Shown here: positions 8,780 to 17,837 of the stretch, piece after piece
How the letters are laid out: every line of letters begins with the position of its first letter
Position numbering within the stretch: position 1 is the stretch's first letter
NCBI GenBank assembly: GCA_024998685.1
Contig: JACOEH010000022.1
Span: 1-64,000, forward strand
From: Nitrospira sp.
GTDB lineage: Bacteria; Nitrospirota; Nitrospiria; Nitrospirales; Nitrospiraceae
DNA length: 64,000 bases
Reading direction: 5' to 3'
Notes under the pieces: model-generated
What the model saw: only the letters and a program-made list of their open reading frames with translations
Databases searched by the model: none
What the model was told of the DNA's origin: nothing
Position numbers and translations under genes: made by a program

Positions 8780-9301
8780 GTGATGTCGATGTGGCGTTCT
8801 GTCTTTGCACTGCTCGTGGTTCTAGCCTGTGCGTCCGGGACGAGCCCGGAGATCGTTGTTGCAGCACAATCCATCGAGGAAGCAGAATTTGCGTATGAGC
8901 GTGGCGATTATACCCAAGCGGCCCGTCTCTTCAGTCCCCTGGCAGAACAAGGAGTAGCGTCAGCCCAGTTCTATCTGGGCCTGATGTATGAAAAAGGACG
9001 AGGCGTCCGGCAGGACCACTCCGCGGCACTGGCGTGGTTTCGCAAGGCAGCGGCGCAGGGCTACGCCGGTCCGCAGAACAATCTGGGTCTGATCTATGAG
9101 AGGGGAAGAGGCGTCCGGAAAGACATCGTTCGTGCGCTCATGTGGTACATCGTCGCTGCCGCTATGTTGAACGGCGATGAGGGGAAAACGGCGGTGAAGC
9201 GTCGAGACTATCTGACCTCACAAATGACCGCCGCGCAGATCGAGCAGGCGCAGGAGATGGCGCGGCGTTGCCAGCAGTCACAGTTTAAAGAGTGCGACTA
9301 G
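8780..9301 (+). CDS. Secreted Sel1-repeat (TPR-like) protein
   Basis: This 173-residue protein starts with a signal peptide (residues about 1-29, ending VVAAQ). The mature part contains Sel1-like repeats: YERGDYTQAARLF, then AQFYLGLMYEKGRGVRQD and NNLGLIYERGRGVRKD, each about 36 residues. Such repeats form helical solenoids used for protein-protein contact in the envelope. The C-terminal helix has two Cys (CQQSQFKEC). It is followed after 27 bp by a lipoprotein gene on the same strand. Confidence 0.8.
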   Translation: MMSMWRSVFALLVVLACASGTSPEIVVAAQSIEEAEFAYERGDYTQAARLFSPLAEQGVASAQFYLGLMYEKGRGVRQDHSAALAWFRKAAAQGYAGPQNNLGLIYERGRGVRKDIVRALMWYIVAAAMLNGDEGKTAVKRRDYLTSQMTAAQIEQAQEMARRCQQSQFKECD

Positions 9302-9328
9302 AAGGAATGCACTATCGGCAAGGCATCT

Positions 9329-9829
9329 ATGCTCAATGTTACCGCTCTTGGCCTTTCTATCTGCGTCCTCCTTCTCATCCTTGCGTCCTGTGCGGACCCC
9401 GGTTCTCAGATCCGGCAACCCCGGGGATATGGCGAGATGCCGCCTGGGGAAACTTGGGTACCCGTCGATCGCGCGTATCAATCCCCATCGCGGGAAATGG
9501 TGTACTACGATCCTCAGACGGTTCGCCGAGACGGCGATCGCGTGACGTTGTGGCAGTTAATCGATTATAAGTGGATGCAAGGCAATGCGCCCTTTGGGAT
9601 GTTCATGATGAGCCCTCACCGGTTTTTCTCGACGAAGACGCGCAAGGAATTTGATTGCGCACACAACAGCGTTCGGCTACTGGCGTCCTCGGAATTCTCT
9701 CAGCACATGGGCACCGGAACTCAACATGCGGTATTGGTCGAACAAGGCGATGGGCAACCAGTGGAACCGGGTAGTATCAACCAGGCGCTTTGGGAAGTGG
9801 CCTGTGGGATGACCACAACCCCGAGTTGA
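9329..9829 (+). CDS. Lipoprotein of the surface-adhesin protein E type
   Basis: This 166-residue product has an N-terminal hydrophobic segment and lipobox (LILASC, Cys near 21). The mature domain carries the pattern of the surface-adhesin/protein-E-like family (PF16747): YYDPQTVRRDGDRVTLWQL, a central 'KTRKEFDC' Cys and a second Cys in the final VACGM. The two Cys could form a disulfide. It probably sits at the outer membrane. It is in line with the Sel1 gene upstream and the methyltransferase gene 24 bp downstream. Confidence 0.65.
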   Translation: MLNVTALGLSICVLLLILASCADPGSQIRQPRGYGEMPPGETWVPVDRAYQSPSREMVYYDPQTVRRDGDRVTLWQLIDYKWMQGNAPFGMFMMSPHRFFSTKTRKEFDCAHNSVRLLASSEFSQHMGTGTQHAVLVEQGDGQPVEPGSINQALWEVACGMTTTPS

Positions 9830-9853
9830 GCCCTCATCCTCATTCCGACTCAC

Positions 9854-10315
9854 ATGTTCAATGCCCTCGAACTCAAAGTGCCCCCGCTCGCGCTCGTCTT
9901 CCTGTTCGGCGGGCTGATGTGGCTCCTCTCCGCCTATTCTCTGTTCACGATCGCCCTGCCATGGCGTTCGGTGCTCTCCCTTATTTTTTACATCGTAGGA
10001 TCAGCCATCGTGCTGGCCGGCGTCTTGGCGTTTCGCCGGATGAAAACCACCGTCAATCCACTCACACCGGAAGCGACCACGACGATGGTCACCACAGGCA
10101 TCTACCGCTTCACCCGTAACCCGATGTACCTGGGCTTCCTCTTGGTTCTTACTGGGTGGGCAATCTATCTCTCGAACCTCCTGGCCTTCGCATTTCTCCC
10201 GCTCTTCGTGTGGTACATGAATCGTTTTCAAATCCTACCCGAGGAACGAGCATTGGACACAAAATTCTCAGAAGCATTTACCGTATACAAGCGTTCAGTT
10301 TGCCGATGGGTATGA
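9854..10315 (+). CDS. Isoprenylcysteine-carboxyl-methyltransferase-like membrane protein
   Basis: This 153-residue integral membrane protein has about four transmembrane segments. The SAM-binding signature of the ICMT/PEMT superfamily is present as GIYRFTRNPMYLG (about residues 76-88), followed by a hydrophobic segment and an acidic ending (LPEERALDTKF). Bacterial members methylate lipids or unidentified small molecules. It is probably the last gene of the rightward group begun by the Sel1 protein. The 3' end faces the tpm-like gene across 31 bp. Confidence 0.78.
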   Translation: MFNALELKVPPLALVFLFGGLMWLLSAYSLFTIALPWRSVLSLIFYIVGSAIVLAGVLAFRRMKTTVNPLTPEATTTMVTTGIYRFTRNPMYLGFLLVLTGWAIYLSNLLAFAFLPLFVWYMNRFQILPEERALDTKFSEAFTVYKRSVCRWV

Positions 10316-10346
10316 TCTGCTCAAGGCTCTGCCTCCCTGCGAACCG

Positions 10347-10985
10347 TCACTTTCTTTTCAGCAGCCAGACATCCTCTTTGACAGGTCCTTTTCCCTTCAA
10401 TCCACCCGCGACCTCAGTGCTGGACAGAAGCGTGAGATCATACGTGGTGGCGTAGTGTCGGTGGACTTCCTCGTTATTGACTGAAAACGGCGGGCCATCC
10501 ATCAGGCTTTGGTCGTACTCATAACAAATAAGCAATTGTGGTGACTTCGTAGTAACTTCCGTGAGGTGTGCGGTATAACGCTTTCGCATGTCTTCGGGGA
10601 ACGCCACCAACGCAGCCCGGTCATAGACCGCATCGATCGGGCCGAGCATCTTTTCAGACACCGCGAAGATATCGCCGACGAAGATGTCGAGATTGTTCGC
10701 GCTCCACTGCTCGACGCTGCCGACGGTCGCGATTTCCGGTTGCATGCCAAGTTCGATGAATAATTGCTCGATGGCAAGTTGACTCAATTCGGCTCCAGCC
10801 ACGCGATAGCCACGGGACAGCAGCCACGAGATATCCTGCGTTTTCCCGCACAATGGGACAAAGATCCGACGGCCTTTGGCTACCGACAGCTCATGGAAAT
10901 GTTTGACTAGGAACGGGTTCGGTTTGCCTTCGTGAAAGCCGATTTCATTCTTCTCCCACCGTTGATGCCAAAAACTTGGGTCCAT
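10347..10985 (-). CDS. tpm: Thiopurine S-methyltransferase family protein
   Basis: This 212-residue cytoplasmic SAM-dependent methyltransferase matches bacterial TPMT along its length: FWHQRWEKNEIGFHEG at the N-terminus, the cofactor loop RRIFVPLCGKTQDISWLLSRG (parts quoted), and AVYDRAALVAFPEDMR further on. Bacterial homologues methylate thiopurines and inorganic or organic selenium and tellurium compounds. The start ATG follows AAGGAG-like sequence. Single gene, no partner. Confidence 0.88.
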   Translation of the reverse strand: MDPSFWHQRWEKNEIGFHEGKPNPFLVKHFHELSVAKGRRIFVPLCGKTQDISWLLSRGYRVAGAELSQLAIEQLFIELGMQPEIATVGSVEQWSANNLDIFVGDIFAVSEKMLGPIDAVYDRAALVAFPEDMRKRYTAHLTEVTTKSPQLLICYEYDQSLMDGPPFSVNNEEVHRHYATTYDLTLLSSTEVAGGLKGKGPVKEDVWLLKRK

Positions 10986-11220
10986 GTAAATCTCCTTTTA
11001 GATATGACGGTTTAGCAATTGATCAGCATTCTACGCACCGGCGACTGGCGTGAGATATTTGAGGTTGGTTCATCAATTGTCAAGCGTCATCCAGCGCGGC
11101 TTTGGTGTGTTATCTCTCGATCACCTTTCCGTTTTTCTCACTTCAATAGTGAATACGTCTCCTTCATTGCGGTACACTCCTCCGCATAATACGACGCGCC
11201 TTAATCCCGGAGGCCACACG

Positions 11221-12246
11221 ATGCCCGAACCCGACATCACCTCTTTACCCCCTCATGCACAACTCGTTCAAATGGGCACGGCACACTGGGTGTCGCACAT
11301 CCTCTACGTCAGCGCAAAGTTGAGCCTGGCAGACCATCTGGGCAAGGGCCCGACCCATGCCGATGACTTGGCCATTGCGACGAACACCCATCCCCCTTCC
11401 CTTCGCCGTTTTCTGCGGACGCTCGGACATCTGGGACTCGTAACCGAGGACAATGCAGGCCGCTTTACGTTGACCCCACTCGGTGCAGCGTTGAAGAATG
11501 GCGCCCCGGGTTCGGCGCGTGCAGCGATCTTGACACTGGCGAGCCCGATCATGACGCAGGGATGGGGACATCTGCTTGAGTCAGTCCAAACCGGAAAGCC
11601 CGGCTTGGAGCAGGCCATGGGCATGCCCATCTTTGACTGGCTGGCCCAGCATCCCGAGGAGGCCTCCCTCTTCAGCGAGACAATGGTGAGTTTCCACGGA
11701 GCGGAACCGTCCGCAGTGGCGGCCGCATACGACTTCTCCGGCATGCGCATGATCGTGGACGTCGGCGGGGCGACAGGCAATCTGTTGACCACCATTCTGG
11801 ACCAATATCCTAAGCCCCATGGTATCCTTTACGATCTTCCGCACGTCCTTCGTGACGCCCCGGCACTTCTCAAATCTCGCGGCGTGGCCGATCGGGTGAC
11901 GATTGAGTCCGGCAGTTTCTTCGATCGTGTACCCGCCGGCTGCGATGCGTATCTGCTTTCACACATCATTCACGATTGGACCGAGGCCCAGTGCCTGACG
12001 ATTCTGGGTCATTGCCGGCGCGCTCTCGCACCGGCCGGTCGTGTGCTGATCATCGAGATGGTCCTGCCGGAAGACAACGCGCCGCATCCGGGCAAGATGC
12101 TCGACATGATGATGCTCGTCGGCCCCGGCGGACAAGAACGAACCATACCGGAATATCGCCAACTCCTCGACAAGGCCGGACTTCGATTGACAAAGATGGT
12201 GCCGACGGATTCGGCGGTGAGCATCGTGGAGGCGATCAGCGCTTGA
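11221..12246 (+). CDS. SAM-dependent O-methyltransferase (family 2)
   Basis: The start at 11221 is preferred over the long upstream frame because GGAGG lies just before it. The 341-residue product has an N-terminal winged-helix dimerisation domain (LADHLGKGPTHADDLA, LRRFLRTLGHLGLV) and a C-terminal Rossmann catalytic domain with MIVDVGGATGNLL near residues 175-187 and the catalytic-type SHIIHDW segment (about residue 245). This is the architecture of hydroxyneurosporene and acetylserotonin O-methyltransferases. The substrate cannot be told from the sequence, and no biosynthetic neighbours are present. Confidence 0.82.
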   Translation: MPEPDITSLPPHAQLVQMGTAHWVSHILYVSAKLSLADHLGKGPTHADDLAIATNTHPPSLRRFLRTLGHLGLVTEDNAGRFTLTPLGAALKNGAPGSARAAILTLASPIMTQGWGHLLESVQTGKPGLEQAMGMPIFDWLAQHPEEASLFSETMVSFHGAEPSAVAAAYDFSGMRMIVDVGGATGNLLTTILDQYPKPHGILYDLPHVLRDAPALLKSRGVADRVTIESGSFFDRVPAGCDAYLLSHIIHDWTEAQCLTILGHCRRALAPAGRVLIIEMVLPEDNAPHPGKMLDMMMLVGPGGQERTIPEYRQLLDKAGLRLTKMVPTDSAVSIVEAISA

Positions 12247-12357
12247 TAGCTCGTTCACCGGCTCGGCTTCTTCACGCCTCGCTCACTCCATCGTTAATCG
12301 TGAAGTGGATCGGCTCGCCACCATCGCCGTCCATGCAGATGCTCGAAATGTCACATT

Positions 12358-13047
12358 GTGAGACACAGGGAACCACACAGAATCCATCGTACCGGCTGGC
12401 TCCGTGCGGCGGTGCTTGGCGCGAATGACGGGATTGTCTCCACGGCAAGTCTCGTATTGGGCGTGGCGGCGGCAGAGGCAAGTTCGCAGAGCATCGCGAT
12501 CGCCGGCGTGGCGGGACTTGTAGCCGGCGCCATGTCCATGGCTGCAGGGGAATATATTTCGGTCAGTTCGCAAGCCGATACGGAACGCGCCGATCTTGAT
12601 CGAGAACGCAATGAGTTGGCCGCTGATCCCGAGCGTGAACACGCGGAAATGACCGCTATGTACGTGGCGCGCGGACTCGATCATAGCCTCGCTTCCGCTG
12701 TTACGACTCAATTGATGGCACATGACGCACTAGGCGCGCACAGCCGTGAAGAACTGGGTCTCACTGACACCATGACCGCTCGCCCCCTTCAGGCCGCGCT
12801 CGCATCGGCCGGCACATTTACAGTCGGCGCGCTCCTTCCCCTCCTGATTGTTGTAGCGGTGCCGAGATCAATGATCATGTGGGCCGTATCCGGCAGCGCA
12901 CTTATCTTTCTCGCGCTGCTCGGCTCGCTGGCTGCCCAGGCCGGCGGCGCATCGGTGGTGACGGGTGCCGTACGAGTCACCTTTTGGGGTGCCTTGGCCA
13001 TGGCCGTCACGGCGGGAGTCGGGCGCTTGTTTGGGATAGGGTTTTAA
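12358..13047 (+). CDS. VIT1/CCC1-family metal transporter
   Basis: This 229-residue membrane protein belongs to the vacuolar iron transporter family (PF01988), whose members move Fe2+ or Mn2+. The first helix pair carries the conserved motif GANDGIVSTASLVLGV, followed by AGAMSMAAGEYISVSSQ. A charged cytosolic segment rich in Glu (residues about 80-130, ERNELAADPEREHAEM) would be the metal-binding domain, and three hydrophobic helices follow. The start is a GTG. It is about 110 bp from the preceding methyltransferase and may be independent. Confidence 0.85.
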   Translation: MRHREPHRIHRTGWLRAAVLGANDGIVSTASLVLGVAAAEASSQSIAIAGVAGLVAGAMSMAAGEYISVSSQADTERADLDRERNELAADPEREHAEMTAMYVARGLDHSLASAVTTQLMAHDALGAHSREELGLTDTMTARPLQAALASAGTFTVGALLPLLIVVAVPRSMIMWAVSGSALIFLALLGSLAAQAGGASVVTGAVRVTFWGALAMAVTAGVGRLFGIGF

Positions 13048-13230
13048 GATGAAGAGTTCGCCGATTGTTTCCCGAAGAAGTGCTAAGAATCAAGCCTGTC
13101 TAGGCGTCCCTTACGACGAAACATAGCAAAAGTCGATCAGACGGGGATGGCGATGGACCAGGCCGAGCCGACAAGTTAGAATGACCGCCGTTCAATCTTC
13201 GTCACGCACAGGTCGTCTGAAGAGGAAGCG

Positions 13231-13974
13231 ATGGCAATCACTGATCCCTACATCGTTACCGTCTTGTTGGATGTCAACGAGACGCAGGATGTCGACGACA
13301 GAGCGGAAAGTCGATCCTACATCGTGGCCGATCGCGGCTCCCGCCAGGCGGTCATCATCGATGCCGTCATCGAAAATGTCGCGCGCGACCTCAACATCCT
13401 CAAGGAACTTGGGCTGACCCTCCGCTTCGCTATTGAAACACATATCCATGCCGACCACATCACAGGAGCCTCGCTCATCAAAGAGAGAACCGGGGCGCAG
13501 ATCGTGTATGGCGGCGGGGCCAAAGGCGATGTCACCGGCGTGGATCAGTTTCTATTTGAGGGTGAGGCATTGCGGTTCGGTCACACGGTGCTGACGGCAC
13601 TCGCTACCCCCGGTCATACGAATGGTTGCACAAGCTATGTGCTGCCCGGTGCTGTCTTCACCGGCGATGCGTTGTTCGTCCGCGGCAATGGGAGAACCGA
13701 TTTGCAGGGCGGCTCCGCAGAGAAACTATTCGACTCTGTTCGCAAGAAACTGTTCGCCTTGCCGGACGACACGATTGTCTATCCCGGGCACGACTACCAA
13801 GGCAGGGTGTCTTCCACAATCATGGAGGAGAAGCAATTCAACGAACGCCTGAACCTCTCGATCAACAAAGAAACCTTCGTCGAGACAATGAATCGGAGAA
13901 AAACGCCGCGTCCTGCAAAAATGGATATCGCCATTCCCGCCAATATGAGCGCGGGCCGAACGATCGAACCATGA
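13231..13974 (+). CDS. MBL-fold persulfide dioxygenase-like protein
   Basis: This 247-residue metallo-beta-lactamase-fold protein resembles ETHE1/sulfur dioxygenases, which oxidise glutathione persulfide to sulfite. The metal motif is ETHIHADHITGA (about residues 68-79), a further ligand His is in ATPGHTNGC (about 128-136), and the domain ends with FTGDALFVRGNGRTDLQGG and YPGHDYQGR, both typical of this branch rather than of glyoxalase II. The start ATG follows GAGGAAGCG. A rhodanese gene (20347) and a sulfite-oxidase-like gene (63073) elsewhere in the window would be in keeping with sulfane-sulfur handling, but they are not linked. Confidence 0.85.
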   Translation: MAITDPYIVTVLLDVNETQDVDDRAESRSYIVADRGSRQAVIIDAVIENVARDLNILKELGLTLRFAIETHIHADHITGASLIKERTGAQIVYGGGAKGDVTGVDQFLFEGEALRFGHTVLTALATPGHTNGCTSYVLPGAVFTGDALFVRGNGRTDLQGGSAEKLFDSVRKKLFALPDDTIVYPGHDYQGRVSSTIMEEKQFNERLNLSINKETFVETMNRRKTPRPAKMDIAIPANMSAGRTIEP

Positions 13975-14097
13975 AAAGCGGACGTAAAATGATACAGAGA
14001 AGGTTGTGAATAATGGTGATCAGACAACAGCCACGATCTCCCTTGCATCCGCGCCCCATAGCCATGTTGAACCAATGCCACGGAGGTCCGACGGCAT

Positions 14098-14133
14098 ATT
14101 GTAGTCAAATTGTAGTCAAGACGGGTGTATAAT
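14098..14133 (+). promoter_or_regulatory. Tandem 11-bp repeat with consensus -10 element
   Basis: ATTGTAGTCAA occurs twice in direct succession (14098-14108 and 14109-14119). A perfect TATAAT lies at 14128-14133, about 38 bp before the HNH gene start. No good -35 hexamer is at the usual distance, so the repeats may be an activator or repressor site. Confidence 0.4.
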
Positions 14134-14171
14134 AATTACGTATCGAATCGCCGGTCTCACAGGAGGCTCTC

Positions 14172-14498
14172 ATGGCACGGAACACTCACGAGCAGCCCTA
14201 CCGAGCACGCGCGTTAAAAATACTTCCCTGGATCTGTGCTCACTGCGGACGTGAATTTGACGGTAAGAAGCTCAACCAGCTCACCGTCCACCACAAGGAC
14301 CATGACCATCACAACAATCCCCCGGACGGCAGCAACTGGGAGTTGCTGTGTCTCTACTGTCATGACAATGAGCATCAGCGGTATCTGATGGCTGACACCT
14401 CCGGTGAGACATTGCCGAACAGGAATCACGAACAACCTTCGACCTTTACGCCTTTCGCCCACCTCGGGGACTTGGTCAAGCGTAAACAGGTGGCTTAA
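14172..14498 (+). CDS. yajD: YajD-family HNH nuclease
   Basis: This 108-residue protein is a small HNH endonuclease of the YajD type. A CxxC zinc knuckle (ICAHCGREF) is followed by the nuclease core LTVHHKDHDHHNNPPDGSNW and the second knuckle LLCLYCHDNEHQR. The catalytic His is the first of VHHKDHD. YajD proteins are widespread in bacteria and their cellular role is not known. The start ATG follows AGGAGG. Full length and not in an obvious defence context. Confidence 0.88.
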   Translation: MARNTHEQPYRARALKILPWICAHCGREFDGKKLNQLTVHHKDHDHHNNPPDGSNWELLCLYCHDNEHQRYLMADTSGETLPNRNHEQPSTFTPFAHLGDLVKRKQVA

Positions 14499-14723
14499 TG
14501 AGCCATACCATGGTCGACAGCCTGCAAGAGATTCCCCGCTTTACATGGTGGATCTGTCGCTAAATTAGGCGTCTTGCAGCACCGCATGTGAAACATTGGT
14601 ATCAGTGTCCGGATCCCCTGTCCTGCGCATTCTTTTGCTTTCATCCTCCGCCTCGTTATCACGCCGGCCCTTCCAATGTAGGATATCCCGCCCTGGTGTC
14701 GGCGGATACAATCGGCCCCTATC

Positions 14724-15104
14724 ATGGGGACAGCAATGGCCCACTTTCCTTATACGCGAATCTACCAACGGTTTCTCTTCCATTGTCCGCTGGTTGTCGG
14801 CAGCGAGTCGTATGTCTGCGAGGGCACACTGAGGAATCTCTCGATGCACGGATGCTCGATGGTGTGCGATCGTGAATTTCCTATCGGCAGCCAGGTGCGC
14901 GTGAGCATCCTCCTACCGGATCAGACCTCGGCCTTGCCCATTGAACTGGGCCTGATATCCTGGGTGAATGGCCGCGAATGTGGAGTGAAGTTTATGCAGC
15001 TGCCGCTGCAATCGAGATGGCGGCTCAACGGTACACTGCGTATCGCACTCATCCAATTCCTGAGCGCTCGTATGAATCGGGAGTGGCAGAAGCCCGCCGT
15101 TTAG
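14724..15104 (+). CDS. Short PilZ-domain protein
   Basis: This 126-residue protein is a single PilZ domain: TRIYQRFLFHCPLVV at the N-terminus, then GTLRNLSMHGCSMVC (the N-x-S-x-x-G element) and a terminal beta-strand region ECGVKFMQLP. The usual RxxxR cyclic-di-GMP motif is reduced to a single Arg before RFLFHC, so ligand binding is uncertain. ATG 14736 (MAHFPYTR) is an alternative start. Downstream it converges with the pyrophosphatase gene. Confidence 0.72.
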   Translation: MGTAMAHFPYTRIYQRFLFHCPLVVGSESYVCEGTLRNLSMHGCSMVCDREFPIGSQVRVSILLPDQTSALPIELGLISWVNGRECGVKFMQLPLQSRWRLNGTLRIALIQFLSARMNREWQKPAV

Positions 15105-15130
15105 CGTTTGAATGGACGCCATCGCGCATT

Positions 15131-15859
15131 CTACATATTCTTCGGCCACAAGGAACTCAGCTCCGGATACTTCGCCCGATAGTCGGCATGGCCGGCGCGA
15201 ATGACCTTCAGCGCTTCCTCCCGTCCGTACACGCTCGTGATTTCCACCTTGTGATGAATCGTCCCCGGCGCACTCTTATACGTCAGAAAATAATGTTGCA
15301 GGCGATCCATGAGCGCCTTCGGACATTGTGAAACGTCCGTGACGTTGCCGTACACCGCATCGTCCCGCATCACAGCGATAATCTTGTCGTCGGCCTCGCC
15401 GCCATCGGCCAAGCTCAACCCGCCGATCGGCAGCGCGGTCAGGAGAATGTCGCTGTGCGGAATGCTTTTTTCCGATAACACGCAGATGTCGAGCGGATCG
15501 CCGTCCCCGACCATATCTTTGCGACGGGCTCGCTTGGCGAAGATACCGGCCACCTGGCTTCCGGAGTAGGTCTGCGGAATGAGTCCATAATAGACCGGAC
15601 AGAAGTTGGAAAACCGCTGTGGCCGGTCCACCTTGAGAAAGCCGCTGCTCTTATCCACTTCGTATTTGACCGTGTCGGTCGGGACGATTTCAATGTAGGC
15701 CGTGACCACGTCCGGAGCTTCTTCCCCAATGGACACGCCGTGCCAGGGATGCGCCTTGAACATCAGCCCGAGCAGACGCTGAAAGGGATCGCTCGCTGCT
15801 CGAATCTCGGCTGGCTTGCCTATATCCACACCCTTTCCCTTCACCTTCTTCTCTTTCAT
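15131..15859 (-). CDS. ppa: Inorganic pyrophosphatase (family I)
   Basis: This enzyme hydrolyses pyrophosphate in the cytoplasm and pulls biosynthetic reactions forward. The 242-residue product has the family I metal-binding signature GDGDPLDICV (about residues 120-130) and upstream catalytic residues in KYEVDKSSGFLKVDRP. It is longer than typical bacterial enzymes (about 175 aa) and carries an N-terminal extension, as in eukaryotic-type and some other bacterial branches. The start at 15859 is chosen because GGAGG lies just upstream; the frame also has an ATG at 15874. Confidence 0.88.
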   Translation of the reverse strand: MKEKKVKGKGVDIGKPAEIRAASDPFQRLLGLMFKAHPWHGVSIGEEAPDVVTAYIEIVPTDTVKYEVDKSSGFLKVDRPQRFSNFCPVYYGLIPQTYSGSQVAGIFAKRARRKDMVGDGDPLDICVLSEKSIPHSDILLTALPIGGLSLADGGEADDKIIAVMRDDAVYGNVTDVSQCPKALMDRLQHYFLTYKSAPGTIHHKVEITSVYGREEALKVIRAGHADYRAKYPELSSLWPKNM

Positions 15860-16017
15860 GCCTCCTCCGATCACTGCCGATCATCAATCGCGCCTTAGTA
15901 TCGCCCAGGAGATTGGTCGTGGCAATAGCTTCTCACTGCCTAAATGAGCGTCAGCACTTCAGTAGGCGAAGGTCTCGAGCACTACCGTTTTTTTAAGCTC
16001 GTAAGAACATAACAAGA

Positions 16018-16046
16018 GGGTCGGAAGGCCTGCGCCATTCCGACCC
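16018..16046 (-). terminator. Probable terminator of the TPR gene
   Basis: A perfect 9-bp stem (GGGTCGGAA with TTCCGACCC, 11-nt loop) lies 36 bp beyond the leftward TPR gene. On the minus strand it is followed by a moderately T-rich segment (TCTTGTTATG). The same hairpin could also act rightward, where a T6 tract follows 14 bp later. Confidence 0.55.
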
Positions 16047-16081
16047 AAAACTTCCCGACCTTTTTTGTCGTTCGCTGTCCG

Positions 16082-17773
16082 CTAGAACCTCGATGCCGTC
16101 AACGTCACATCGGCGTCCGGCCACGCTCGGCGGAAACGTGCTTCCATTGCGTCCGCTTCAGTGTTCTTCCCCTGCGCCCGGAGCGCCTGCGTGAGGCCGA
16201 ATAGAGACCAGCCGTTCTCGGGGAAGCGTCGGAGGTCTTCGCGATACACCTTTTCGGCCTCGACATTTTGTCCCGCTTTCAGCAGTGCGGCGCCGAGCGA
16301 GTGCCGAATCGGGTAATACCACTTGGGCGGTTCGAAGTAGAGTCCCGCGTCCTCGATCTTGGCCGCTTTCCGGAAGTGATCGATGCCTGCGTCGAGATCA
16401 CCACGGCGAGTCGCGATTTCGCCGGACAGCGCGTGTACGGCAATTGAGAGCGAGGTTTTGCCTTCAGCACCTTCGGGCGTCGCAGCATCGACGGCCGTCA
16501 CCTGGTCGAGCGCGGCTTGCGCCTCAGCCCATTCTCCCTTGGCGGCATGTGCCACGCCCCGGGCGTAGGAGGCCATTGCGTATGAGAAGCGGATGTCTTC
16601 CGGTGGAAGCGGTGCGGCAAGCACCTCGTCCCATTTTCCGAAGGTCGTGAGCGTGAGGGCGTGGTACGGCAGCATCTCTTGCAACATCCCAACCTGGCGC
16701 GCGGCATCAAGGTTTACCTTGGTGGTGAGTGTATTGGATGCGTCGATCGCCTGCGCACTGCGGCCCGCCATGGTGGAGGCGAAGGCGAAAAAGTGGATGT
16801 TGTGCGGGTAGTATGCGAGCGGATAGACGCCCATCGGGCGCTGCCCCTCGATGAACTCCTCGTCCGTATGGATCGCATGGTGATTGGACTGCACCGCGTC
16901 GTTCCACCGGCCGACGCGGATGAAGATGTGTGAAGGCATGTGCACCATATGTCCTTCACCCGGCATGAGCCGAGCCAGCCGTTCGGCGCAGGGCACCGCG
17001 GCCTTCGGGTTCACCGCTTCGACGGCGTGGATGTAGTAGTGGCACGCGCCGGGGTGATTGGGATTGCGCGTCAGGACCTTCTCCAGCTGGCGTACGATGT
17101 CCTTGGTCTCGGGGTACGGAGTGCCGTCGGGCTTCCAGTAGTTCCACGGACGGAGATCCATCAGCGATTCGGCGTACAGGGTCGCGGCGTCGAGGTCCTT
17201 GGGGTAGGTCTTGGCGACCTGCCCCATCGCGCGCGAATACGCCGTGTCCAACCGGGCACGATCGGCCGGTGTGTCCGCCTCATAGCGCTGCGCGAGCGCT
17301 TCGATGTACGCACGCTCAGACGCCGTAGCGTGGGACTTGAGCGCCAGCGCTTTCTGCACTGCCGCATAGGCGGCGATTCCGCTTGCCTTCTCCATAGGAG
17401 CGTTGACGTGCGGCCCGTAGGCAAGTGCGATCCCCCAGTAGCACATGGCACAGGTGGGATCGAGCTCTGCGGCGCGCGTGAACGAACGTATCGCTTCCGC
17501 ATGATTGAATCCATAGACGAGTCGCAGGCCCTGGTCGAAGTACTGCTGTGTGGCCGCGACTCGAGTGGTGATGCGTTTGTGATGAGAACCCAGGTTCGTA
17601 TAGAGGGGAACCGTGTCAGAAAGGCTCGGTGGCGGCGCGGGCTCCACCGCCGGCTCTGTGCCCGAGCTGGGAACGGCACAAGTCAGCAAAACAGCCGTGA
17701 TGAATCCAATGATTTGGGCAGACAGCATGGCGTGCCGCCGTCCAATCAACGCAAGCAATCCTAATGGTTTCAT
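16082..17773 (-). CDS. Secreted TPR-repeat protein
   Basis: The start at 17773 is preferred because AGGAGG lies directly upstream. The 563-residue product has a hydrophobic N-terminal segment (residues about 18-32, possible signal ending near PSSGTEP) and then tetratricopeptide-like repeats, for example YGFNHAEAIRSFTRAAELDP followed by CAMCYWGIALAYGP, and GSLGAALLKAGQNVEAEKVYRED-type units near the C-terminus (parts quoted). A central segment HMVHMPSHIFIRVGRW with several His is conserved in this protein type. The role is unknown; it forms the distal end of a putative operon with the CMD-fold and methyltransferase genes upstream. Confidence 0.75.
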   Translation of the reverse strand: MKPLGLLALIGRRHAMLSAQIIGFITAVLLTCAVPSSGTEPAVEPAPPPSLSDTVPLYTNLGSHHKRITTRVAATQQYFDQGLRLVYGFNHAEAIRSFTRAAELDPTCAMCYWGIALAYGPHVNAPMEKASGIAAYAAVQKALALKSHATASERAYIEALAQRYEADTPADRARLDTAYSRAMGQVAKTYPKDLDAATLYAESLMDLRPWNYWKPDGTPYPETKDIVRQLEKVLTRNPNHPGACHYYIHAVEAVNPKAAVPCAERLARLMPGEGHMVHMPSHIFIRVGRWNDAVQSNHHAIHTDEEFIEGQRPMGVYPLAYYPHNIHFFAFASTMAGRSAQAIDASNTLTTKVNLDAARQVGMLQEMLPYHALTLTTFGKWDEVLAAPLPPEDIRFSYAMASYARGVAHAAKGEWAEAQAALDQVTAVDAATPEGAEGKTSLSIAVHALSGEIATRRGDLDAGIDHFRKAAKIEDAGLYFEPPKWYYPIRHSLGAALLKAGQNVEAEKVYREDLRRFPENGWSLFGLTQALRAQGKNTEADAMEARFRRAWPDADVTLTASRF

Positions 17774-17837
17774 GACAACCTCCTTGTAATTTTCGAATCC
17801 TGAAATAGGCACATTAACCGTCCGACTGCCCAGTCTC

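Noticed and set aside
16940-17764. Rightward 274-residue frame antisense to the TPR gene
   Set aside because: Arg-rich antisense shadow with no motif.
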